Shown: positions 21,063-30,481, counted from the stretch's first letter. The stretch is 64,000 nucleotides of DNA from Paraburkholderia caffeinilytica (GCF_003368325.1 NZ_CP031467.1:2480001-2544000), one strand, 5' to 3'. The notes: generated by a model from the letters alone, not told the origin. Numbers and translations are program-made.

Positions 21063-22061
21063 ATGAAGGTTGCTGTCCTCGGCGCCGGTGCATGGGGCAC
21101 AGCCCTCGCCGGCCATCTGGCCGCACGGCACGACACGGTGCTGTGGGCGCGCGAACCCGCGCTCATTGCCGACCTCTCCGCTTCGCGCGAAAACGCCCGC
21201 TATCTGGCGGGCGTTGCGTTGCCGGCGTCCCTTCGCTATGAAGCCGATCTGAACGCAGCGCTCGACCATGCGCTCGCCGACAACGCGCTATGCGTCGTGG
21301 CGACGCCCGTCGCCGGTCTGCGCAGTCTGTTCCGGGCGATGCACGACGCAGGCAAAGTGCCGGCGCATGTGGTGTGGTTGTGCAAAGGCTTCGAAGCCGA
21401 TTCGCAGTTGTTGCCGCATCAGGTTGTTGCGGCTGAACTGCCGGGGCATGGCAGCAATGGTGTGCTGTCGGGCCCAAGTTTCGCGCGCGAAGTCGGGCAG
21501 GGCTTGCCCGTCGCGTTGACGATCGCGAGTACGTCAATTGCATGCCGTGAGCGCACGGTTGCCGCGTTCCATCATGGCGCCATGCGTATCTATACCGGCG
21601 ACGACCTCGTCGGCGTGGAAGTGGGCGGCGCGGTGAAGAACGTGCTGGCGATTGCCACGGGTATTGCCGATGGCCTCGGCCTCGGTCTGAACGCACGCGC
21701 GGCGTTGATTACGCGTGGTCTGGCGGAGATGTCGCGCCTCGGCGTGACGCTCGGCGGGCGGGCGGAGACGTTCACCGGTTTGACCGGATTGGGCGATCTG
21801 ATCCTGACCGCAACGGGCGATCTGTCGCGCAATCGCACGGTCGGCCTGCAGCTCGCTGCGGGCCGTACGCTCGACGACATTCTCGGCGGCCTCGGTCACG
21901 TGGCCGAAGGCGTGCGTTGTGCGCAAGCCGTATTGGCAATTGCTCGCGCCCATGCGATCGAGATGCCGATCACGCAGGCCGTCTGCGCCGTGCTGTTCGA
22001 CGGCGTAGCGCCCCGCGACGCCGTCAGCGCGTTGCTGCGGCGCGATTCGAAAGCAGAATAA
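21063..22061 (+). CDS. gpsA: Glycerol-3-phosphate dehydrogenase [NAD(P)+]
   Basis: A 332-residue enzyme reducing dihydroxyacetone phosphate to sn-glycerol-3-phosphate for phospholipid synthesis. The Rossmann loop is [12 protein letters not shown] at the N-terminus. The catalytic lysine lies in [18 protein letters not shown], and [13 protein letters not shown] is conserved in GpsA. ATG 21063 starts directly at the Rossmann strand; an upstream GTG at 21054 adds three residues. It follows secB closely, as in many proteobacteria. Confidence 0.95.
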   Translation: MKVAVLGAGAWGTALAGHLAARHDTVLWAREPALIADLSASRENARYLAGVALPASLRYEADLNAALDHALADNALCVVATPVAGLRSLFRAMHDAGKVPAHVVWLCKGFEADSQLLPHQVVAAELPGHGSNGVLSGPSFAREVGQGLPVALTIASTSIACRERTVAAFHHGAMRIYTGDDLVGVEVGGAVKNVLAIATGIADGLGLGLNARAALITRGLAEMSRLGVTLGGRAETFTGLTGLGDLILTATGDLSRNRTVGLQLAAGRTLDDILGGLGHVAEGVRCAQAVLAIARAHAIEMPITQAVCAVLFDGVAPRDAVSALLRRDSKAE

Positions 22062-22157
22062 GTCCTGTCTGTCAGCCGTTTGGCGCGAAAAAACGCTGAA
22101 CGGCTGCCCGCTCTCGCTGTCCACGTTTTATCGACGCTTCGGACCAGCGAGGTTCTC

Positions 22158-22706
22158 ATGCCCAGTTTCAACACTTGCACGCTAGAAGCGCGCGTGGTCG
22201 ACATCACGACACTCGCCGTGGATGCGATCGTCAATGCCGCGAATACTTCGTTGCTAGGCGGAGGCGGCGTGGATGGCGCGATTCACCGCGCGGCCGGCAA
22301 GGAATTGCTGCGCGAGTGCGAGACGCTCGGCGGCTGCGCGACCGGCGACGCCAAAATCACCGGCGGCTACCAATTGCCGGCCAGGTATGTGATCCATGCG
22401 GTCGGCCCGGTGTGGCAGGGTGGTGGGCGCGGTGAGGCGGACCTGCTTGCCTCCTGCTATCAGCGCTCGCTCGAGGTCGCGCATCAAGCGCATTGCACAA
22501 GCATCGCGTTTCCCGCAATTAGTTGCGGCATCTACCGTTTTCCTGCCAATGAAGCGGTGCAGATCGCCGTGAGTACTGTGCTCGAAACTTTGCTGCGCAC
22601 CCCGAAGATCGAGCACGTTGTGTTCGCGTGTTTCGATGCGGCCATGCTGGCGCGCTACGAAGCCGAATTGGAACGCCGTCAGGCGCCGCCGTCGAAACCG
22701 GTCTGA
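22158..22706 (+). CDS. Macrodomain protein, probable O-acetyl-ADP-ribose deacetylase
   Basis: A 182-residue stand-alone macrodomain of the YmdB/MacroD type. The signature is [19 protein letters not shown] followed by IHRAAG, and a second conserved loop is [13 protein letters not shown]. Such proteins remove ADP-ribose from O-acetyl-ADP-ribose or from acidic residues. The ATG at 22158 is chosen because the upstream 26 codons look non-coding. Its last 28 bases overlap the 3' end of the convergent trmL gene. Confidence 0.9.
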   Translation: MPSFNTCTLEARVVDITTLAVDAIVNAANTSLLGGGGVDGAIHRAAGKELLRECETLGGCATGDAKITGGYQLPARYVIHAVGPVWQGGGRGEADLLASCYQRSLEVAHQAHCTSIAFPAISCGIYRFPANEAVQIAVSTVLETLLRTPKIEHVVFACFDAAMLARYEAELERRQAPPSKPV

Positions 22707-23149
22707 CGCCAGGCTTCGAACACCACCACCGCGACGGTGTTCGACAGGTTCAGGCTGCGGTTGCCTGGCCGCATCGGCAGGCGCACGCGTTGCTCGTTGG
22801 CGAATTGGTCGAGCACCGTGTCAGGCAGGCCGCGCGTTTCGGCGCCGAATACGAACCAGTCGCCGGATTGAAACGCATGCTCGTGAAACCGGCCCGAGCC
22901 GCGGGTGGTGAAGGCGAACATTCGCGCCGGATCGGGCGCTTCCCTGGCGACGAACGCTGCCCAATCGGCGTGCACGTTCATCTGCGCGTACTCGTGATAG
23001 TCGAGGCCGGCGCGGCGCAACTTGGCGTCGTCGAGTGGAAAGCCAAGCGGTTCGATCAGATGCAACCGCGCGCCGGTGTTGGCGCACAGGCGGATGACAT
23101 TGCCGGTGTTCGGCGGGATTTCCGGTTCGACGAGAACGACATTGAACAT
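22679..23149 (-). CDS. trmL: tRNA (cytidine/uridine-34-2'-O)-methyltransferase TrmL
   Basis: A 156-residue SPOUT methyltransferase that modifies the wobble ribose of tRNA-Leu isoacceptors. It shows the N-terminal [19 protein letters not shown], the middle [12 protein letters not shown] knot loop and the terminal [19 protein letters not shown] trefoil motif, all typical. It is convergent with the macrodomain gene and probably co-transcribed with the upstream comF gene (18-base gap). Confidence 0.95.
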   Translation of the reverse strand: MFNVVLVEPEIPPNTGNVIRLCANTGARLHLIEPLGFPLDDAKLRRAGLDYHEYAQMNVHADWAAFVAREAPDPARMFAFTTRGSGRFHEHAFQSGDWFVFGAETRGLPDTVLDQFANEQRVRLPMRPGNRSLNLSNTVAVVVFEAWRQTGFDGGA

Positions 23150-23167
23150 AGTGGCTTCAGGTAGAGA

Positions 23168-23962
23168 CTAGTTTTTCGGCGTACGCAGCGCGACGAAGTT
23201 GGTGACGCGCCGCGCACCGGCAGCTTTGAGCGTGTGCGCCAGCGCTTCGAGTGTCGCGCCGGTCGTCATCACATCGTCGACAATGCCGACATGCAGACCT
23301 TGCACCGGCTTGGCGACTTTGAAGGCGCGGCCCACGTTCAACCGGCGCGCGTCCAGATCGAGCCGCGATTGTGGCGCGGTGTGAATCACACGATGCAGCA
23401 AAGTGGCGTCGCTGCGCACATTCAGGGCGCGGGCCAACGGTCTGGCAATCTGCCAGGCCTGGTTGTAGCCGCGCTCGGTAAGACGTTTTTTGGCTAGCGG
23501 CACAGGCGCAAGCACATCGGGCTTTTCAGACGCGTCCACCCATGAGTCCCCTGCCAGGCGCGCAAGACGTTGCGCAAACTCGCGCGCCAGCATCAGCCGG
23601 GCGTGAAATTTCAGGCCGAGCGCCAGGGCGTCGAGCGGCTGGCGGTAATCGGCCAGGGTAAAGGTGGCGTCGTACGGCGGCGGCTCGTCGATGCAATCCG
23701 CACAGCGATATTGCGCGCGACCCGCCCAGCGCGTTCCGGACAAAGGGACCGCGCATGCCGTGCAGCGCAACCTGGCTTCGTTCCAATACGCCTCGTCACA
23801 TCCCGTACACAGCGTCTTATGCGACAAATTGCCGCACAGTGCGCACAGGTTCGGCAACGCGGCGTGCATCACATGCGGCCATGCTGAATACAAGCCGCGC
23901 GTGAAGCGTGCAAAAAGTGCGTTCGAGCCGCCGGGAGACGAGGATTTTTTTCGGAATGGCAT
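23168..23962 (-). CDS. ComF-family amidophosphoribosyltransferase-like protein
   Basis: A 264-residue protein. The N-terminal half has a zinc-ribbon-like set of cysteines (CALCGNLSHKTLCTGC, RLRCTAC, YRCADC). The C-terminal half is a type I phosphoribosyltransferase with the PRPP loop VGIVDDVMTTGATLEALA. ComF in naturally competent bacteria assists DNA uptake across the inner membrane; in other species (GntX/YhgH) the role is less clear. Notably comM is also in this window, but there is no cluster of pilus genes here. It is divergent from the methyltransferase gene. Confidence 0.88.
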   Translation of the reverse strand: MPFRKKSSSPGGSNALFARFTRGLYSAWPHVMHAALPNLCALCGNLSHKTLCTGCDEAYWNEARLRCTACAVPLSGTRWAGRAQYRCADCIDEPPPYDATFTLADYRQPLDALALGLKFHARLMLAREFAQRLARLAGDSWVDASEKPDVLAPVPLAKKRLTERGYNQAWQIARPLARALNVRSDATLLHRVIHTAPQSRLDLDARRLNVGRAFKVAKPVQGLHVGIVDDVMTTGATLEALAHTLKAAGARRVTNFVALRTPKN

Positions 23963-24046
23963 GATTGGACCGCCCGCAAAGGCCTTTCACGCTGAAGGGG
24001 AAGAAGCGAGCGAGTATACTTCGTGCTCTACGCCAGTACGACACCC

Positions 24047-25012
24047 ATGCCCCCAACTTCGTCTCAATCTGGCCGTCCGGCCTATGATTCCCGGCGCCTC
24101 AGGCAGATTTTCGACCGCCGTGCGGCCGCCTTCGACAACGTCGCGTTCCTGCCGCGCGAAATCGCGCAGCGCATGCGTGAGCGTCTCGACTACATCAAGG
24201 TCACGCCGGCGAGCGTGCTCGACGCCGGCTGCGGCGCGGGCGAAGACATCCCGGCATTGCGCGAGCGCTTCCCCGAGGCGCCGGTGTTCGGCACCGACCT
24301 GTCGCATGGCATGCTCAGCCGGGCGCTGCGTCACGATTCCGGCGACACCAGCTGGCGGCGCTTTCTGCCGGCCACGCTCGGCAAGGCGCTCGGCGCCCGC
24401 GGTCCGCGTTTCGCGCAGGCCGACTTCTCGGTGCTGCCGTTCGCGGCCGGCGCCTTCGAATTCATCTGGTCCAATCTCGCCCTGCACTGGCACTCGCGGC
24501 CCGATCTCGTGTTTCCGGAGTGGCAACGCGTGCTGAAAGTGAACGGCCTGCTGATGTTCAGCACGCTCGGCCCCGATTCGCTGAAGGAGTTGCGCGGCGC
24601 CTACGCCGAGGTCGAGGCCGCGCACGGCGTTGCTTCGCGCAAGCATGTGATCGACTTTGTCGACATGCACGATCTTGGCGACATGCTGGTCGAGAGCGGT
24701 TTCGAGATTCCCGTGATGGACCAGGAGACACTCACTATTACGTATAAGTCGCCCGAGTCGCTGCTCGCGGATGTGCGCCGCTGGGGCGCCTATCCGTTCG
24801 AGCGCGAGGCTGCTTCGAACTCCGTCGCGCGTAGGCTGCACAAGGCTTTGCTGACGGCGCTCGAGGCCCGTCGGCGCGCCGACGGCACGATTGCGCTGAC
24901 CTTCGAAGTGATCTACGGCCACGCCTGGAAAGCCGTGCCGCGCACCACGGCCGAAGGGCATGGGATCGTGCGGATCGAGGATATCGGGCGAGGCTCGTCG
25001 AGGAATCGTTGA
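24047..25012 (+). CDS. SAM-dependent methyltransferase, BioC-like
   Basis: A 321-residue class I methyltransferase. The SAM loop is VLDAGCGAGEDIP (about residues 58-70), and the motif after strand 4 (FEFIWSNLALHWHSRPDLVF) and GLLMFSTLGPDSLKELR resemble malonyl-ACP methyltransferase BioC, which protects malonyl-ACP at the start of biotin synthesis. No other bio genes are present, so the substrate is inferred from similarity only. I use ATG 24047; a GTG at 24023 would add eight residues. The C-terminal extension (about 230-321) is longer than in short BioC proteins. Confidence 0.7.
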   Translation: MPPTSSQSGRPAYDSRRLRQIFDRRAAAFDNVAFLPREIAQRMRERLDYIKVTPASVLDAGCGAGEDIPALRERFPEAPVFGTDLSHGMLSRALRHDSGDTSWRRFLPATLGKALGARGPRFAQADFSVLPFAAGAFEFIWSNLALHWHSRPDLVFPEWQRVLKVNGLLMFSTLGPDSLKELRGAYAEVEAAHGVASRKHVIDFVDMHDLGDMLVESGFEIPVMDQETLTITYKSPESLLADVRRWGAYPFEREAASNSVARRLHKALLTALEARRRADGTIALTFEVIYGHAWKAVPRTTAEGHGIVRIEDIGRGSSRNR

Positions 25013-25326
25013 GGAATCGATCAGGCGGTAAAGAGGGCATCTGTTATGTCTGAAATTACCGCTTCAAAAGGCGCGTGAAAGCTGCGTCAAAACGGCGCGG
25101 AGGCTTGTCGCACCTGGCTTGTGAGCCGATTGAGGCTTGCTTGTGGATGCTATGGATCGCGCCTATAATGCGTCAGTTTGTCGCCCGGAGTTCCCACATT
25201 TGGGGCGGCAGGCCCGAGGCACAGGGCTGCAACCTGAAGTGACGCGGCGGTAATCGGGCGACTGGATTCTGCGGTCGCGAGCAATGGCCGCGGGCGGTGA
25301 TAGGTGACGGTCGGCGGGAGGCAGCG
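25013..25326 (+). other. Intergenic region before the cox cluster
   Basis: A 314-base gap holding the likely cox promoter (see 25141-25169) and a leader of roughly 150 bases before the DUF2244 gene. The leader is GC-rich and could form hairpins, but I see no recognisable riboswitch. Confidence 0.45.
25141..25169 (+). promoter_or_regulatory. Sigma-70 promoter of the aa3 oxidase cluster
   Basis: TTGTGG (-35, 25141-25146), 17-base spacer and a perfect TATAAT (-10, 25164-25169). It is the best promoter-like match upstream of DUF2244-coxB-ctaD, with an expected start near 25176. Confidence 0.65.
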
Positions 25327-25800
25327 ATGGAAGCATCAGATCTGCTGGCGGATTCAGAACCGGTTCTCAAAGACTGGACGATGAAACGCAACTGTTCGAT
25401 ATCGCCGCGGCAGTTCGTATGTTTCTACGTGTCGCTTGCGTTGTTCTCGTTGGCAATTGCTTTCATGCTGGTTCTGGTCGGCGCCTGGCTGGTGTTGCCG
25501 TTCACCGGTATCGAATTGCTGGCGGTGGGCATCGCGTTTGCCATATATGCGCGTCATGCTGTCGATTACGAGCGCGTCCGGCTGTTCCAGAACCGGCTCG
25601 TGATCGAGCAGGTCAGCGCCGAGCGGCTCACGCAGTTCGAGTTCAATCCGCGCTGGGTGCGGGTCGAACCGGGCGCAACGCCGCGCGACCAGATCAAACT
25701 GGTCTCGCGCGGACAGACGATCATGATCGGGCAACATCTCGCGCAGTATCGGCGCGCGCAGTTCGAAGGCGAATTGCGTATGTGGCTCGCACGTTGTTAG
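25327..25800 (+). CDS. DUF2244 membrane protein
   Basis: A 157-residue protein with two transmembrane helices (about residues 34-56 and 58-78) separated by a tight turn, followed by a cytoplasmic domain with ARHAVDYERVRLFQNRLVIEQ, typical of DUF2244. Its function is unknown. It is regularly found just upstream of coxB, as here, suggesting a link to cytochrome oxidase. The ATG at 25327 is preferred over earlier starts; a later ATG at 25381 (MKRNCSIS) is also plausible. Confidence 0.8.
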   Translation: MEASDLLADSEPVLKDWTMKRNCSISPRQFVCFYVSLALFSLAIAFMLVLVGAWLVLPFTGIELLAVGIAFAIYARHAVDYERVRLFQNRLVIEQVSAERLTQFEFNPRWVRVEPGATPRDQIKLVSRGQTIMIGQHLAQYRRAQFEGELRMWLARC

Positions 25801-25902
25801 CGCGCGCAGCCGACGTGTTGAGATGCGCGGCGTTCACGGGGAGCGCGAGACAGCCTGCCAGCGGGGTCGAGGGTTTGAATGGAAAATTTGGGTAAGGAAG
25901 CT

Positions 25903-27528
25903 ATGAAAACAATCAAGCGAGCCCTCATGGGCGTGCTGGCGATGAGCGGACTGCTTTTCGCCGGTGCGGCCCTGGCAGTGGGCGATGTTCCGGGCGGCCC
26001 TGCCGTCAACGAGATCAATCTCCAGCCGCCTGCGACGAAAATCGCTGAAGAGCTCTACAGCCTCCACACGTTCATGCTGATCCTGTGCACGGTGATCTTC
26101 GTCGGCGTGTTCGCAGTGATGTTCTATTCGATGTTTGCGCATCGCAAATCGAAAGGCCACAAGGCTTCCCATTTCCACGAAAGCACCACCGTCGAAATCA
26201 TCTGGACGATCGTGCCGTTCGTCATCGTCGTGTTGATGGCGCTCCCCGCCACCAAGACCGTCGTCGCCATGAAGGACACCACGAATGCCGACGTCACCAT
26301 CAAGGTCACGGGCTACCAGTGGAAGTGGGGCTACGACTACGTGAAGGGGCCGGGCGAGGGCATCAGCTTCCTGTCCACGCTGGCCACGCCGCGTGCGCAG
26401 ACCGATGGCCGCGAGCCGATTTCCACCACGTACCTGCAGGAAGTCGACAATCCGCTCGTCGTCCCGGTCGACAAGAAAATCCGCATCATCACGACCGCGA
26501 ACGACGTGGTCCACTCCTGGTACGTGCCGGCTTTCGGCGTGAAGCAGGATGCGATTCCGGGTTTCGTGCGCGACACGTGGTTCAAGGCTGACAAGACCGG
26601 CACGTTCCGCGGCTTCTGTACCGAACTGTGCGGCAAGGAACACGCGTTCATGCCGGTGGTGGTCGAAGTGCTGTCGGCAGACGACTACGCGAAGTGGGTC
26701 GACACGCAGAAGAAAAAAATGGCCGCCGGCCAGGACGATCCGAACAAGACCTATACGCTTGCCGAACTGATGGAGCGCGGCGGCAAGGTGTACGCGGCGA
26801 ACTGCGCGGTCTGCCACCAGCCGACCGGCAAGGGCGCAGGCGCATTCCCGGCGCTGGACGGCAGCAAGATCGCCAACGGCCCGATCGCCGAGCACGTGAG
26901 CCTGGTGCTGAAGGGCAAGAACGCAATGCCTTCATGGGCGCCGACGCTGAACGACGTCGAAATCGCGTCGGTCATCACGTACGAACGTAACTCGTGGGGC
27001 AACCACACCGGCGACATTCTCCAGCCGAAGCAAGTGCTGGACGCCCGTAACGGCAAGCTGCCGGAAGGCGGCAATCATCTGGCCGACGCAGGCGCGGCAG
27101 CTAGCGGCGCGGAAGCGGCTTCGGGTGCAGCAGGCGCCTCTTCGGGTGCAGCAGGCGCCTCGGGTGCCGAAGCGGCTGCGGCCGGTTCGGACAGCGCGGC
27201 GGTATCGCAGGCAGCACTCCCGGCAAGCATCTACTTCGACACCGGCAAGAGCACGCTGCCGGCCGACGCGAAAGCGGCGGTCGAGGCTGCCGCGGCCTAC
27301 GCGAAGGCACACCCGGACGCCAAGTTCGCGCTGTCGGGCTTCACCGACGCCACCGGTTCCGCCGAAGTCAACGCGAAGCTTGCGAAGACGCGTGCCGAAG
27401 CCGTGCGCGACGCGCTGAAAGCAGCCGGCATTGCCGAAGATCACATCATCTTGAAGAAGCCGGAAACGATCACGGGCGGCAGTGACGCGAAAGAAGCCCG
27501 GCGTGTCCAGATCAGCCCGGCTGCCTGA
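25903..27528 (+). CDS. coxB: Cytochrome c oxidase subunit II with cytochrome c and C-terminal OmpA-like domains
   Basis: A 541-residue CuA subunit of aa3 oxidase. Order: signal peptide (residues 1-25), two transmembrane helices, the periplasmic cupredoxin with the CuA motif CTELCGKEHAFMPVVVEV, a fused cytochrome c with heme motif CAVCH (C301, C304, H305), an alanine/serine/glycine-rich linker (about 390-438), and an OmpA/MotB-type domain (about 440-541; IYFDTGKSTLPADAK, ALSGFTDATGSAEVN, ARRVQISPAA). The last domain, normally a peptidoglycan-binding module, is unexpected in subunit II. I start at ATG 25903 with AAGGAAG in front; ATG 25879 would add eight residues. Confidence 0.92.
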   Translation: MKTIKRALMGVLAMSGLLFAGAALAVGDVPGGPAVNEINLQPPATKIAEELYSLHTFMLILCTVIFVGVFAVMFYSMFAHRKSKGHKASHFHESTTVEIIWTIVPFVIVVLMALPATKTVVAMKDTTNADVTIKVTGYQWKWGYDYVKGPGEGISFLSTLATPRAQTDGREPISTTYLQEVDNPLVVPVDKKIRIITTANDVVHSWYVPAFGVKQDAIPGFVRDTWFKADKTGTFRGFCTELCGKEHAFMPVVVEVLSADDYAKWVDTQKKKMAAGQDDPNKTYTLAELMERGGKVYAANCAVCHQPTGKGAGAFPALDGSKIANGPIAEHVSLVLKGKNAMPSWAPTLNDVEIASVITYERNSWGNHTGDILQPKQVLDARNGKLPEGGNHLADAGAAASGAEAASGAAGASSGAAGASGAEAAAAGSDSAAVSQAALPASIYFDTGKSTLPADAKAAVEAAAAYAKAHPDAKFALSGFTDATGSAEVNAKLAKTRAEAVRDALKAAGIAEDHIILKKPETITGGSDAKEARRVQISPAA

Positions 27529-27572
27529 CGTGTTCATGGTCAGCACCGCAGTATTCGCATTAGGAGATTGTC

Positions 27573-29186
27573 ATGTCTAGCATCGGACACGATGTAACCG
27601 CGGGCCACGAGCACGTGCACGGCGACCATGCCCACGAAACGCCGCATGGCTGGCGTCGTTGGCTGTTCGCAACCAATCACAAAGACATCGGTACGCTGTA
27701 CCTGATCTTCTCGTTCACCATGTTCCTCTCCGGGGGCGTGATGGCGCTGATGATCCGTGCCGAACTGTTCGAGCCGGGTCTGCAGATCATGCGTCCCGAG
27801 TTCTTCAACCAGTTGACCACCATGCACGGCCTGATCATGGTGTTCGGCGCGATCATGCCGGCCTTCGTCGGCTTCGCGAACTGGATGGTGCCGCTGCAGA
27901 TCGGCGCATCGGACATGGCTTTCGCGCGGATGAACAACTTCAGCTTCTGGCTGCTGCCGGTGGCTGCGGTGTTGCTGGTCGGTTCGTTCTTCTCACCGGG
28001 CGGCGCGACCGCCGCGGGCTGGACGCTGTACGCGCCGCTGTCGACGCAGATGGGCCCGGGCATGGACTTCGCGATTTTCGCGGTCCACTTGATGGGTGCT
28101 TCGTCGATCATGGGCGGGATCAACATCGTCGTGACGATCCTGAACATGCGCGCGCCTGGCCTCACGCTGATGAAGATGCCGATGTTCGTCTGGACGTGGC
28201 TGATCACCGCGTACCTGCTGATCGCCGTGATGCCGGTTCTGGCGGGCGCGATCACCATGGTGCTGTTCGATCGCCACTTCGGCACGTCGTTCTTCAACGC
28301 GGCAGGCGGCGGCGACCCGGTGATGTACCAGCACATTTTCTGGTTCTTCGGGCACCCCGAGGTGTACATCATGATCTTGCCGGCGTTCGGGATCGTGTCG
28401 CAGGTGATCCCGGCGTTCTCGCGCAAGCCGCTGTTCGGCTATAGCTCGATGGTGTATGCAACCTCGTCGATCGCGATTCTGTCGTTCATGGTCTGGGCGC
28501 ACCACATGTTCGCCACCGGCATGCCGGTGACGGGCCAGCTGTTCTTCATGTACGCGACGATGCTGATCGCCGTGCCGACGGGTGTGAAGGTGTTCAACTG
28601 GGTCGCGACGATGTGGCGCGGTTCGCTGTCCTTCGAAACGCCAATGCTGTTCGCGGTCGGCTTCCTGATCGTGTTCACGTTCGGCGGTCTGTCGGGCCTG
28701 ATGCTGGCAATGGCGCCGCTCGACATCCAGTATCACGGTACTTATTTCGTGGTGGCGCACTTCCACTACGTGCTGGTGGCGGGATCCCTATTCGCGCTGT
28801 TCTCCGGCTGGTACTACTGGGCGCCGAAGTGGACCGGCTGGATGTACAACGAAACGCGCGGCAAGATCCACTTCTGGGCGTCGATGTTCTTCTTCAACCT
28901 CGCGTTCCTGCCGATGCACTTTGTCGGTCTCGCAGGTATGCCGCGTCGTTACGCTGACTACCCGGCACAGTTCACGGACTGGAACCAGGTCATCTCGATC
29001 GGCGCATTCGGCTTCGGTTTGGCACAGGTCTACTTCCTGTTCGCGGTTGCACTGCCGGCCTACCGTGGCGGCGGCGAACTCGAAAAAGCGGGCGACAAGC
29101 CGTGGGACGGCGCAACGGGCCTCGAATGGACCGTGCCGAGCCCGGCCCCGTTCCACACGTTCGAACATCCGCCGACCGTCGAGTAA
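27573..29186 (+). CDS. ctaD: Cytochrome c oxidase subunit I (aa3 type)
   Basis: A 537-residue heme-copper oxidase catalytic subunit with twelve transmembrane helices. It carries the CuB/tyrosine motif WFFGHPEVYIMILPAFG, the K-channel segment, the heme a/a3 ligand stretch VVAHFHYVLVAGSLF, and the D-channel region near the N-terminus (TTMHGLIMVFGAIMPAF). It reduces oxygen to water using electrons from CoxB. The N-terminus has a histidine-rich leader (GHDVTAGHEHVHGDHAHE), possibly metal-binding. ATG 27573 follows TAGGAG at seven bases. Confidence 0.97.
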   Translation: MSSIGHDVTAGHEHVHGDHAHETPHGWRRWLFATNHKDIGTLYLIFSFTMFLSGGVMALMIRAELFEPGLQIMRPEFFNQLTTMHGLIMVFGAIMPAFVGFANWMVPLQIGASDMAFARMNNFSFWLLPVAAVLLVGSFFSPGGATAAGWTLYAPLSTQMGPGMDFAIFAVHLMGASSIMGGINIVVTILNMRAPGLTLMKMPMFVWTWLITAYLLIAVMPVLAGAITMVLFDRHFGTSFFNAAGGGDPVMYQHIFWFFGHPEVYIMILPAFGIVSQVIPAFSRKPLFGYSSMVYATSSIAILSFMVWAHHMFATGMPVTGQLFFMYATMLIAVPTGVKVFNWVATMWRGSLSFETPMLFAVGFLIVFTFGGLSGLMLAMAPLDIQYHGTYFVVAHFHYVLVAGSLFALFSGWYYWAPKWTGWMYNETRGKIHFWASMFFFNLAFLPMHFVGLAGMPRRYADYPAQFTDWNQVISIGAFGFGLAQVYFLFAVALPAYRGGGELEKAGDKPWDGATGLEWTVPSPAPFHTFEHPPTVE

Positions 29187-29282
29187 TCGGCGTTCAGCGA
29201 GGTTGCCGGTTCAGGTGGCGGCAAGCGGTAAGCCGCCGCCGGAAGCCGTCAGCCACGCGGAGAGTGGCGGCACCCTGTAGTT

Positions 29283-29441
29283 ATGAAGGTATTCAGAAAG
29301 TCGAGCATGACGCGCAATCCTCAAGAAAGGCGTACACCCGAGCAGATTCGCGCGGGCAACCGGCGGATAGGTTTTGTGATGCTCGCCATCGCTGCGGTCT
29401 TTTTCGCGAGCGTGATCATCAAGCAGTGCTGGTTCGCCTGA
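29283..29441 (+). CDS. Cytochrome oxidase small assembly protein
   Basis: A 52-residue single-helix membrane protein between ctaD and ctaG. The sequence has a basic N-terminus (MTRNPQERRTPEQIRAGNRR from the second methionine) and one helix (IGFVMLAIAAVFFASVIIKQ) ending CWFA. Its position and shape match the small proteins found between ctaD and ctaG in beta-proteobacterial oxidase clusters and thought to help oxidase assembly. The start could be ATG 29283 or ATG 29307 (44 residues); neither has a strong ribosome site. Confidence 0.72.
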   Translation: MKVFRKSSMTRNPQERRTPEQIRAGNRRIGFVMLAIAAVFFASVIIKQCWFA

Positions 29442-29491
29442 CGCGGCGGGTCAAGTCTGAAGTCTGATTTGCAGGTCTGTTGGGGATTGAG

Positions 29492-30106
29492 ATGTCGACG
29501 CAACCGCCGGCTCAGGCCGATCGCTCTTTTAACCGTTCGATGCTGATCAAGCTGTTCGTCGTCGCGTTGATGATGTTCGGATTTGGTTTTGCACTGGTGC
29601 CGATGTATCGAGCGATCTGCCAGATCACCGGCATCAACAATCTCGTGCAGCGTGATGCAACGGCGCGCGAGGCGAAGAATACGCAGGTCGACATGAGCCG
29701 CACGATTTCGATCGAATTCGATGCGAATGCGCGCGGCCCGCTGGGTTTCAAGCCGGAGCAACGTAGTCTCGACGTGCATCCGGGCGAAGTGACAACCGTG
29801 ATGTACGAGGTTAGCAACGAACAGGCGCGCACGATTCAGGCGCAAGCCATTCCGAGCTACGCGCCGAAGCAGGCCACCGAGTACTTCAAGAAGATCGAGT
29901 GTTTTTGCTTTACGCAGCAGACTTTGACTGCGAATCAGACGAAGCGGATGCCGGTCGTGTTCGTGGTCGATCCGAAGTTGCCGAAGGATGTGAAAACGAT
30001 CACGTTGTCGTACACGTTCTTTGAATTGAATACGCCGGCAGCGGCGACGGCCGGAAGCGCATCACCCACGGCCAATGCGGCGGCAACCACCGCCAATCCC
30101 GCCTGA
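29492..30106 (+). CDS. ctaG: Cytochrome c oxidase assembly protein CtaG/Cox11
   Basis: A 204-residue copper chaperone that inserts CuB into subunit I. One N-terminal transmembrane helix (about residues 19-38) is followed by a periplasmic immunoglobulin-like domain with the copper-binding CFCF motif (KIECFCFTQQTL) and MPVVFVVDPKLP. The ATG at 29492 sits after GGGGATTGAG. The C-terminal tail is alanine/threonine-rich and probably unstructured. Confidence 0.95.
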   Translation: MSTQPPAQADRSFNRSMLIKLFVVALMMFGFGFALVPMYRAICQITGINNLVQRDATAREAKNTQVDMSRTISIEFDANARGPLGFKPEQRSLDVHPGEVTTVMYEVSNEQARTIQAQAIPSYAPKQATEYFKKIECFCFTQQTLTANQTKRMPVVFVVDPKLPKDVKTITLSYTFFELNTPAAATAGSASPTANAAATTANPA

Positions 30107-30139
30107 CGGTTGTTGCCGCGGGCGAAGGAAGAAGACGTA

Positions 30140-30349
30140 ATGAGCGATAACAGCGGCGGTTCACGCAAGAGCAGTTTCGGCCAGTCGATGAAAGCCGTGT
30201 TCTGGTCGTTTTTCGGGGTGCGCAAGCGTCGCGATCTGGAAGCGGACGCCACGCAGCTGAACCCGCTGCACGTGATCCTGGCGGCAGTGATCAGTGCGGC
30301 CATTTTCATCGGCGTGCTGATCCTGATCGTGCGGGCGGTGGTCGGCTGA
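30140..30349 (+). CDS. DUF2970 small membrane protein
   Basis: A 69-residue protein with a soluble N-terminal half (SFGQSMKAVFWSFFGVRKRRDLE) and one C-terminal transmembrane helix (HVILAAVISAAIFIGVLILIV). DUF2970 proteins are recurrent in beta-proteobacterial aa3 oxidase clusters between ctaG and ctaE. Function unknown. The ATG at 30140 has AAGGAAGAAG upstream; a frame from 30110 would start inside the untranslated gap. Confidence 0.85.
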   Translation: MSDNSGGSRKSSFGQSMKAVFWSFFGVRKRRDLEADATQLNPLHVILAAVISAAIFIGVLILIVRAVVG

Positions 30350-30481
30350 GGCCGTTGGGCTCACGCGTAGCACAGGGCCCAACAGAGCCCACGAATTAGA
30401 GTGAAGCGGTGCGGTATCGACGCGCCGCCGAAGATACAGCCGGAGATTCCGGAACAACTGGACTGAAGTGGAGAATCAAGA

